From: Cupriavidus sp. 2SB
Lineage (GTDB): Bacteria; Pseudomonadota; Gammaproteobacteria; Burkholderiales; Burkholderiaceae
Length of the DNA stretch: 37,021 nt
Direction of reading: 5' to 3'
Assembly: GCF_005503625.1 (NCBI RefSeq)
Contig: NZ_SCMX01000068.1
Span: 1 to 37,021 of the forward strand
Shown: piece after piece, positions 31,291 through 37,021 of the stretch
How positions within the stretch are numbered: position 1 is the first letter of the stretch
Layout of the letters: each line of letters opens with the position of its first letter
Made by a program: the position numbers and the translations under genes
Notes under the pieces: generated by a model
The model's input: the letters and a program-made list of their open reading frames with translations, nothing else
Databases searched by the model: none
What the model was told of the DNA's origin: nothing

Positions 31291-33257
31291 GGCGATGTCC
31301 GTTGTGGATGCCGATGCACGACGATGGGCGCCTCGATGCGCTGTATCGCCATCGGCGGTGGCGTCTCACCACTGGCGGGAACGAAGCGCGGACCCCGCGC
31401 GTCAGGATTCGCACGCAGTCGCCACGTGTGGCCAAATTTCCGCAATGCCTGCACACCTTGGCCGAGCGACCAGCGACGGCAAACCGATTCGAGCTTGAGC
31501 GGATGAATGGTCAGCGTGTCCGCATCGAAGCGCATCCGAAGCAGGCACTTGTAGTCGTCGATGCCCTGCGATGAAAACACTTCCTCCATGTGCAGGCCCC
31601 ATAGCCGATTGGCCAGCACCATCCAGATGCCGAACAGCAGGCCGCCCAACAGGCCACCCACGAACAAGATCTCGATCAGCAGCAACGGCACCAGTCGCCA
31701 GTCGGCGGCATGGATGCCGAAGTGATGCACGTTGATGCGCGTGAACACCCACAGCAGCGCGAAGGCGAGTGCGACATGCAGCAAACCGTGCAAGGCACCG
31801 GCGAGTCCGTCCAGCGAAAAGAGCCCCTTCGGGCCCCGCGTCGCCAGGGCGGCAAAGAACGCGACGATGGCGAGGATGAACAGCACCGATGACGGACTGC
31901 GTGCCAGCGCCCGCAGCAACAATCGCCAGACATCGGGAGTCTGCGCGAAGCCGACCTCCACCTGCGAGAGTGCCGCCATCAGTCCGCCGCTACCGATCAT
32001 CGAGCCTGCCGGGGGCGTGGCGCTGTGCAGTATCCAGTCGAGCAGGAAATACAGCAGCGCCACCAGTGCGCAGAAGCTGGCGTTGCGCGCGGGCAGTTGC
32101 CACGCACGATCGCGCAGACGACGTGAGGTGGCCTTGTCCGGATAGACCGAATCGGCCAGGCGATAGTGTTGCCGCGTGGCGCCGATGGAAATCGAGGAAG
32201 GCGTCTCCGGCAACTGATGCGTGCCATGCAGGAACGCGCCACCCCCGCCACAGGTAAAACGTTCGGGGCCATCGGTGCCGGTGCGCGGCGTGTAGCGCGC
32301 GTAGTGATGCATGTCACCGGCAAGAACCACAGCCAGATGGTCACCGAGCAAGAGCTCGATGCGGCTCAGGCTCCGGAAGCGGGGCGTGCGGGTTTCCATG
32401 GTCGGCAGTGTGCGACGTTGCGAACGTGCGACGCGCTGCATCTCGTCGATCCAGCTCGGCTCGGGCGTGCATAGCACCACGCGATCACCAGGGGCAAGCT
32501 TTGCATGCATCCCCCTGAAATACTCGTACTGCTGCCGGTCGATTTCGGATTCGAGTTGCAGGTCCAGGCCCCAGATCCACCATCCATGCGGCAATTGCAG
32601 GACGTAGTAGCTCGTCCGCTGGGCCGTGCGCCATCCGCCGATGGGTTCCCCGATGCAGAACAACTGGGCAAAGCCGCGCAGGCCGTCATACCAGTCATGG
32701 TTGCCAGGCGTGGCCACCATCAACGGCGCATCGGGTACGACGATGGGGATTTCGCTGTTGGCCGTGGCGTCCGCTGGGACGGGCGCGGGAAACGCGGCGC
32801 GGAACGGATCGAGAAAGCGGGTGCGATAGCCGCTGTTGGCCGGCGTGGGATAGACCTGATCGCCGCCAAGCAGCAGCACCCCGGCGCGTGGCAGGGCCTG
32901 GTTCTCGCCTTGCAGATGCACGGGTTGGCTCACGCACAGCGCCATCGAATAGGTAGAGTGCCAGCCGTCGCCGGTATCCGCGAGATAGTCGACCCAGGTG
33001 GCGCCATCGCTGCCCGCGCTAACTTGCATGGTTGGGTTCGACACGGCGGGATTGAGCGCGGCCTGTACGGCGCGCGCATCGGCAAATGCGCCAATGATTT
33101 GCGCCACGGCCACGCGGACCGCCGTCATGAGCAACTGAAGTGGACTCAGCCAGTTGACCATGGGCTCGTGCGTGTAAAGCTCGATGCGGCCCGTGATGGA
33201 AGATGCCGTATCCGCTGGCACCGCCGGCGTCGGGTCGTGCGGCGTTGCTTCAGGCAT
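31287..33257 (-). CDS. Membrane-anchored metallophosphoesterase
   Basis: A 656-residue protein with an N-terminal calcineurin-like phosphoesterase domain and a C-terminal membrane region. Metal-site motifs are DTGDGWH (94-100), GGDQ (131-134), GNHD (185-188) and GDMHH (314-318). About four hydrophobic helices follow between residues 385 and 565, for example FCALVALLYFLLDWIL and VLFILAIVAFFAALA, then a short soluble tail. I chose the ATG at 33257 because earlier starts (33278, 33287, 33290) run into the operator palindrome; 33278 remains possible. It heads the operon with the GMC oxidoreductase. Substrate unknown; phosphodiesters or phospholipids are conceivable. Confidence 0.85.
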   Translation of the reverse strand: MPEATPHDPTPAVPADTASSITGRIELYTHEPMVNWLSPLQLLMTAVRVAVAQIIGAFADARAVQAALNPAVSNPTMQVSAGSDGATWVDYLADTGDGWHSTYSMALCVSQPVHLQGENQALPRAGVLLLGGDQVYPTPANSGYRTRFLDPFRAAFPAPVPADATANSEIPIVVPDAPLMVATPGNHDWYDGLRGFAQLFCIGEPIGGWRTAQRTSYYVLQLPHGWWIWGLDLQLESEIDRQQYEYFRGMHAKLAPGDRVVLCTPEPSWIDEMQRVARSQRRTLPTMETRTPRFRSLSRIELLLGDHLAVVLAGDMHHYARYTPRTGTDGPERFTCGGGGAFLHGTHQLPETPSSISIGATRQHYRLADSVYPDKATSRRLRDRAWQLPARNASFCALVALLYFLLDWILHSATPPAGSMIGSGGLMAALSQVEVGFAQTPDVWRLLLRALARSPSSVLFILAIVAFFAALATRGPKGLFSLDGLAGALHGLLHVALAFALLWVFTRINVHHFGIHAADWRLVPLLLIEILFVGGLLGGLLFGIWMVLANRLWGLHMEEVFSSQGIDDYKCLLRMRFDADTLTIHPLKLESVCRRWSLGQGVQALRKFGHTWRLRANPDARGPRFVPASGETPPPMAIQRIEAPIVVHRHPQRTSP

Positions 33258-33285
33258 GAAATGGCGCCTCGCGATCATCGATAAC

Positions 33286-33304
33286 ATCACCTAATATAGG
33301 TGAT
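33286..33304. promoter_or_regulatory. Perfect 19-bp palindromic operator candidate
   Basis: ATCACCTA-ATA-TAGGTGAT is a perfect inverted repeat with 8-bp arms. It lies in the 141-bp gap between the divergent metallophosphoesterase/GMC operon and the Mo-oxidoreductase operon. The form suits a dimeric repressor such as a MarR, TetR or GntR protein. Its TATATT centre on the minus strand could itself serve as a -10 box. Confidence 0.7.
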
Positions 33305-33319
33305 CGAAAGACACGATCA
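33301..33319. promoter_or_regulatory. Inverted repeat TGATCG-N7-CGATCA
   Basis: TGATCG (33301-33306) and CGATCA (33314-33319) form a perfect 6-bp dyad that overlaps the right end of the 33286-33304 palindrome and stops just before the one at 33321-33338. It could be a third site or an alternative pairing of the same control region. Confidence 0.45.
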
Positions 33320-33320
33320 T

Positions 33321-33338
33321 TCCGATTTGCAAATCGGA
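33321..33338. promoter_or_regulatory. Perfect 18-bp palindromic operator candidate
   Basis: TCCGATTTGCAAATCGGA is fully self-complementary with no spacer. Its centre is about 34 bp from that of the palindrome at 33286-33304, and it lies 61 bp before the Mo-subunit start at 33399. A half-site resembling it is found upstream of the MFS gene near 13381. No regulator gene is adjacent. Confidence 0.7.
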
Positions 33339-33398
33339 GACACATAGGCAGGGTTCCGGGGACTTTGGGGTCAAACGCGGGGGGAGGCTGAGAACTTC

Positions 33399-35813
33399 AT
33401 GCTCAGTCGTAGAACCTTTCTGATCGGCGGCGCGGGGGTTGCTGCCGCAGGCACGCTGGCGGTGGGCTGGGCGTTGTTTCGTCCCGACCATCGGCTGGAA
33501 AGCCGCACCGCGCCCGCTGGATCGTCCGATACGCAGATACCGCTGAACGGCTGGGTCATCATCGGCACGGATAACCGTGTAACGGTGGTGATGAGCAAGG
33601 CCGAGATGGGGCAGGGCATCCACACTGGTGCGGCCATGCTGCTGGCCGAGGAACTCGATGCGGACTGGACCCAGGTACGCGTGGTGCAATCCCCCATCGA
33701 CCGCATCTATATCAACCGCGAAAACATCGTCAACGGACTGCCCTATCGCGATGACGATCCGCGCGAGCATGTGGAGTTCATTCGCGACTTCGCGCGTCGT
33801 ACCACGCGTTACTTTGGCTCGATGGTGACCGGTGGGTCCACCAGCATCCAGGACCTGTGGATGCCGATGCGCGAAGCCGGGGCATCGGCCCGCGCGATGC
33901 TTTGCACGGCGGCGGCGAACCTGTGGGGCGTGCCGGTGGAAGCATGCGTAGCCAAGGCCGGTGTCGTGTCGCACGCCGCGTCGAAACGATCCGCCACGTT
34001 CGGTCAGCTTGTGCCGTTGGCACGCGATTTGTCACAGCCGTATTCGCCTACGCTCAAGACGCCGGCAGCCTACGTGTTGATCGGCACGAGTCCGAAGCGG
34101 ATCGAAGGCAAGGCCAAGCTCGATGGCAGCCTGCGTTTCGGTATCGATATCGGTCCCGCCGATCTGCCGAGAAAGACGGAAGGGGGCCAACCCGTCGACT
34201 TGCTGTATGCCAGCGTGTTGATGTGTCCGACGCTCGGCGGTGGCCCCAAGTCACGCGATGTGTCGATCAAGGATGTGAAGGGCGTGCATGGCTGCTTTGT
34301 GGTCGATGGCTACAACGGTGGCACGGCCGGTGTGGCCGTAATTGCGGATAACCCGTTCATCGCCATGCGCGCACTATGCAATCTGCCAGTGGAATGGGAC
34401 CACGGCGAGGCGGCGAAACTCAACACTGCCGACATCATGCAGACGCTGGAGCGCGCCATCGACGACACATCGCGCGTGACTTACTACGAGGCGGGCGATG
34501 CGGATGCAGCACTGAAACGCGGCAAGGTGCTGCAGATGCGCTATACCGTGCCCTACCTCGCGCATGGTGCATTGGAGCCGATCAACTGCACGGCGCTGGT
34601 GGACGGTGGGCACGCCACGGTGTGGGTCTCCACGCAGGTGCCACAGGCCGCGCGCAAGGCGGTGGCGGATGCGTTGGGAATCGGCGTGAACGACGTGACC
34701 GTGCATCAGGCGTATCTCGGCGGGGCCTTCGGCCGGCGCCTTGAAGTCGACTACGTGGCGCAGGCCGCCGTCATTGCCGCGCAGATGAAAGGCCGTGCCG
34801 TGCAGACGATATGGTCGCGGCCACAGGACATGACGCACGATTTCTATCGCCCTGCGTGCGTGGCGAAGTTCAGCGGATCGCTCGATGCCGAGGGCAACCT
34901 TGCGGCATGGCATGCGGTGTCGGCCAGCCAGTCCGTGACCGAACAGGTGCTGCCGCGTACGTACGGCGTACCGGAATTCCTTGCACGCCATATGCCCGAT
35001 GGCACGATGGCCGAAGGCGGCTTTGACATCCCGTACGAATGCCCGAACGTGAGCGTCGCGCACACGCGTGTGGATCTGCCGATTCCCGTGGGCTACTGGC
35101 GCTCGGTCGGACATTCGCACCAGGCGTTTTTCGTGGAAAGCTTTCTCGACGAGATGGCGGCGGCAGCAGGCAAGGACCCGATCGATTTTCGCTTGGCGCT
35201 GCTCGGCAAGCCTGAACATCGGCGGCATGCGGCGGTGTTGCGCGCGCTGATCGATTTCGCGGGCTGGCGACAACCGCGCAAGTGGAAGGATCGATCCGGC
35301 ACGGAGTTCGCGCGCGGCATGGCGATGCACGTATCGTTCGACAGCATCGTGGCGCAGGTGGCGGAGGTACGCCGCGAGACGGCCAGCGAGGGGAGCGCCG
35401 GATTTCGTGTGACGCGCGTGTTCTGCGTGGTGGACTGCGGGCTGGCGATTCATCCGGACATGGTGGTGCAGCAGATGGAGAGTGGCATCGTCTTCGGACT
35501 CTCGGCGGCGCTGCAGCAGGCGGTGACGATTCGCAACGGACAGGTGGAGCAGCACTATTTCAGCGAGGTGCCGTTGATCGATATCGAGACATGTCCGGAG
35601 ATCCGCACGCGCGTCATGACCGGCACTGGCAACCTGCCGCATGGTGTGGGTGAGGCCGGGACGCCTCCCATCGCCCCGGCTGTCGCAAACGCGGTGGCGC
35701 TGCTGACCAGCAAACGTCCATACAGTCTGCCGTTGACGGCACCGCCGGCATTGCCGGAAGCCGAGCGCACGCAGGAAGGAGACAGGTGGTGCCAATGGTG
35801 CAAGTCACTCTGA
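33399..35813 (+). CDS. Isoquinoline 1-oxidoreductase-type Mo subunit, Tat-exported
   Basis: An 804-residue molybdopterin subunit of the IorB/aldehyde-dehydrogenase branch of the xanthine dehydrogenase family, which oxidises N-heterocycles or aldehydes. The N-terminus has a Tat signal (SRRTFLIGG at 3-11 and a hydrophobic run), so it is exported folded. Features include EMGQGIHTGAAMLLAEELD, GGAFGRRLEVDYV and the catalytic base E752 in HGVGEAGTPP. The IorB-type large subunit is split into two Mo-binding halves with no FAD subunit. GGAGG lies 12 bases before the ATG, a little far. It differs strongly from the Mo subunit at 1913-4198 and is not a recent duplicate. The 2Fe-2S gene overlaps its 3' end. 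Confidence 0.93.
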   Translation: MLSRRTFLIGGAGVAAAGTLAVGWALFRPDHRLESRTAPAGSSDTQIPLNGWVIIGTDNRVTVVMSKAEMGQGIHTGAAMLLAEELDADWTQVRVVQSPIDRIYINRENIVNGLPYRDDDPREHVEFIRDFARRTTRYFGSMVTGGSTSIQDLWMPMREAGASARAMLCTAAANLWGVPVEACVAKAGVVSHAASKRSATFGQLVPLARDLSQPYSPTLKTPAAYVLIGTSPKRIEGKAKLDGSLRFGIDIGPADLPRKTEGGQPVDLLYASVLMCPTLGGGPKSRDVSIKDVKGVHGCFVVDGYNGGTAGVAVIADNPFIAMRALCNLPVEWDHGEAAKLNTADIMQTLERAIDDTSRVTYYEAGDADAALKRGKVLQMRYTVPYLAHGALEPINCTALVDGGHATVWVSTQVPQAARKAVADALGIGVNDVTVHQAYLGGAFGRRLEVDYVAQAAVIAAQMKGRAVQTIWSRPQDMTHDFYRPACVAKFSGSLDAEGNLAAWHAVSASQSVTEQVLPRTYGVPEFLARHMPDGTMAEGGFDIPYECPNVSVAHTRVDLPIPVGYWRSVGHSHQAFFVESFLDEMAAAAGKDPIDFRLALLGKPEHRRHAAVLRALIDFAGWRQPRKWKDRSGTEFARGMAMHVSFDSIVAQVAEVRRETASEGSAGFRVTRVFCVVDCGLAIHPDMVVQQMESGIVFGLSAALQQAVTIRNGQVEQHYFSEVPLIDIETCPEIRTRVMTGTGNLPHGVGEAGTPPIAPAVANAVALLTSKRPYSLPLTAPPALPEAERTQEGDRWCQWCKSL

Positions 35814-36250
35814 ACGGCAAGACCGTCACGGTCAACTCGGCACCCGATACGCCGCTGCTGTGGGTGTTGCGCTGCGAACTGGGTCTGACGGGTACGAAGT
35901 TTGGATGCGGCGTGGGCATCTGCGGCGCGTGTACCGTGCTGGTGGGCAAGGAACCCAAGCCGGCATGCCGCGAACTGGTCAAGGGCATCAACAATGCGCG
36001 CGTGACGACGATCGAAGGACTCGACGGCCCCGTCGCCGATGCGTTGCGCAAGGCATGGATCGCATGCGATGTGGTGCAGTGCGGCTACTGTCAGAGTGCG
36101 CAGTTGATTGCGGCAGCGGCGTTGCTGACGCGGCGGCGCGCACCGAGCGACGCCGACATCAATGCTGCGATGAAGGACATTGCGTGCCGCTGCGGCACGT
36201 TCCCGCGCATCCGGCGCGCGATCCATATGGCGGCCAGTGCGCTGCGATGA
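35789..36250 (+). CDS. 2Fe-2S small subunit of the isoquinoline-oxidoreductase-type enzyme
   Basis: A 153-residue protein with two [2Fe-2S] clusters: C40, C45, C48 and C60 in the ferredoxin domain, C98/C101 (CGYC) and C133/C135 (CRC) in the helical domain. It pairs with the preceding Mo subunit and, lacking its own signal, is likely carried through the Tat pore with it. The start is uncertain: GTG at 35789 lies seven bases after AAGGAG, GTG at 35786 is closer to it, and ATG at 35795 is further; all overlap the upstream gene by 19-28 bp. Unlike many such systems there is no cytochrome c gene next to it, so the electron acceptor is not evident. Confidence 0.92.
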   Translation: MPMVQVTLNGKTVTVNSAPDTPLLWVLRCELGLTGTKFGCGVGICGACTVLVGKEPKPACRELVKGINNARVTTIEGLDGPVADALRKAWIACDVVQCGYCQSAQLIAAAALLTRRRAPSDADINAAMKDIACRCGTFPRIRRAIHMAASALR

Positions 36251-36269
36251 ATGTGAACGGAGACAACGA

Positions 36270-36941
36270 ATGAGAAAACTGATCGCTTCCACCTTCGTAT
36301 CGCTCGACGGCGTCATGCAGGCGCCGGGCGGTCCCGAGGAAGATCCCACCGGCGGATTCGCGCACGGCGGCTGGACCTTTCCGTACTGGGACGAGGTGAT
36401 GGGGCGCTCGATGAAGGGCCTCGACGGCAAGGACCGTGAGCTGGTGCTGGGACGCCGCACCTACGAGATCTTCGACGGCTACTGGCCTTATCAGCCCGCA
36501 GATAGCGAGATCGCGCAAACGCTCAATGCGGCGAGAAAGCACGTGGCATCGCGCACGTTGAAACAGGTCACGTGGAATAACTCGACGCTGCTGGGCGACG
36601 ACGTGCCCAAGGCGGTGGCCGCGCTGAAGGCGCAGGCGGGACAGGACCTGCAGATCATCGGCAGCGGCAACCTGATTCAGACGCTGCAGGCTGCGGCACT
36701 GATCGACGAGTACAACGTGTGGACCTTCCCCGTGGTGCTCGGCCGCGGCAAGCGGTTGTTCGAATCGGACGTGCGGCCGGAGGGATTGAAACTCGTTGAC
36801 TCGCTGCACTCCACCACCGGCGTCGTGCTCAGTACCTATGTGCCGGTGGGTGAAGTGCCGGTAGGCACGTTCGAGACGATCGAACCGAGCGAGAAGGAAC
36901 AGGCGCGACGGAAGCGGATGGCGGGTGGGGCGAATTGGTAG
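36270..36941 (+). CDS. RibD C-terminal/DHFR-fold family protein
   Basis: A 223-residue dihydrofolate-reductase-fold protein of the RibD_C (YyaP/YwjB-like) group. The N-terminus reads MRKLIASTFVSLDGVMQAPG, then ELVLGRRTYEIF, VASRTLKQ, LQIIGSGNLIQTLQAAALIDEY and FPVVLGRGKRLF, the last being the NADPH-binding signature region. Such proteins are presumed NAD(P)H reductases; few have a known substrate. GGAG lies seven bases before the ATG, 19 bp after the 2Fe-2S gene, so it is probably co-transcribed with the Mo enzyme. Not a true folA, which is shorter and has different active-site motifs. Confidence 0.9.
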   Translation: MRKLIASTFVSLDGVMQAPGGPEEDPTGGFAHGGWTFPYWDEVMGRSMKGLDGKDRELVLGRRTYEIFDGYWPYQPADSEIAQTLNAARKHVASRTLKQVTWNNSTLLGDDVPKAVAALKAQAGQDLQIIGSGNLIQTLQAAALIDEYNVWTFPVVLGRGKRLFESDVRPEGLKLVDSLHSTTGVVLSTYVPVGEVPVGTFETIEPSEKEQARRKRMAGGANW

Positions 36942-36957
36942 AGCAAGCGAGCTCGCA

Positions 36958-37021
36958 GCATATGACTGACCTTTCTCCCCTCTCCCGCGCGCGGGAGAGG
37001 GGAGAAAGGTCAGTCATATGC
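36958..37021. repeat. Perfect 64-bp palindrome containing the GC hairpin (copy E)
   Basis: Positions 36958-36989 are the exact reverse complement of 36990-37021, with no spacer. The centre (36977-37002) is the CCCCTCTCCC...GGGAGAGGGG hairpin of the repeat family; the outer 19 bp on each side (GCATATGACTGACCTTTCT and its complement) are not part of the hairpin in the other copies. It starts 16 bp after the stop of the RibD-like gene and ends exactly at the window edge. It may act as a terminator, or its outer symmetry may come from a fold-back at a contig end. Confidence 0.85.

Overview
The window is a high-GC chromosomal or megaplasmid segment that looks like a member of the Burkholderiaceae, most like Cupriavidus/Ralstonia. 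The reasons are a czcICBA-type heavy-metal efflux operon, a dense set of overlapping GC-rich genes, a VasX-like T6SS effector module, and a family of CCCCTCTCCC / GGGAGAGGGG hairpin repeats at gene 3' ends. The genus is an inference from gene content; no rRNA or tRNA gene is present to confirm it.

Positions 211-5552 (minus strand) hold a five-gene operon in which every junction overlaps: FAD subunit, 2Fe-2S subunit and molybdopterin subunit of a xanthine-dehydrogenase-family hydroxylase, then a UbiX-family flavin prenyltransferase, then a COG0523 (CobW-like) metallochaperone GTPase. It ends in a clear intrinsic terminator. A divergent LysR gene (5735-6649) follows. Positions 6810-11826 (minus) hold what looks like the partner operon: two tandem amidohydrolase-2 paralogues, a UbiD-family decarboxylase and an NCS2 nucleobase-type permease, driven from a good sigma70-like promoter near 12000. 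The two operons together suggest a degradation route for a carboxylated (hetero)aromatic compound: uptake, Mo-dependent hydroxylation, prFMN-dependent decarboxylation, and hydrolysis or decarboxylation by an amidohydrolase. The substrate cannot be named from sequence. One of the two amidohydrolases has lost the HxH metal-binding motif.

Positions 12138-14663 (plus) carry an orphan formylglycine-generating enzyme with both catalytic cysteines and an MFS transporter. Positions 14758-20961 are czcI-czcC-czcB-czcA, a Zn/Co/Cd RND efflux system whose CzcA keeps D402, D408 and E415 and whose CzcB carries a His-rich N-terminus. Convergent to it (20972-22903, minus) are an RskA-like anti-sigma factor, an ECF sigma factor and a DUF3455 lipoprotein.

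Positions 23009-27560 (minus) are a DUF4123 adaptor, a VasX-like (BTH_I2691-type) effector and a membrane protein that is a candidate immunity protein. No VgrG or T6SS structural gene is in the window. A lipoprotein and a hypothetical gene of unknown function follow.

Positions 29692-33257 (minus) are a GMC oxidoreductase with a CxxCxxCxxxC cluster, coupled to a membrane-anchored metallophosphoesterase. Divergent from them (33399-36941, plus) are a Tat-exported isoquinoline-oxidoreductase-type Mo subunit, its 2Fe-2S partner and a RibD/DHFR-fold protein. The 141 bp between the two units hold three inverted repeats, two of them perfect palindromes of 18-19 bp. The window starts inside one GC-hairpin repeat and ends on a perfect 64-bp palindrome containing the same hairpin, so both edges may be contig breaks at repeats.
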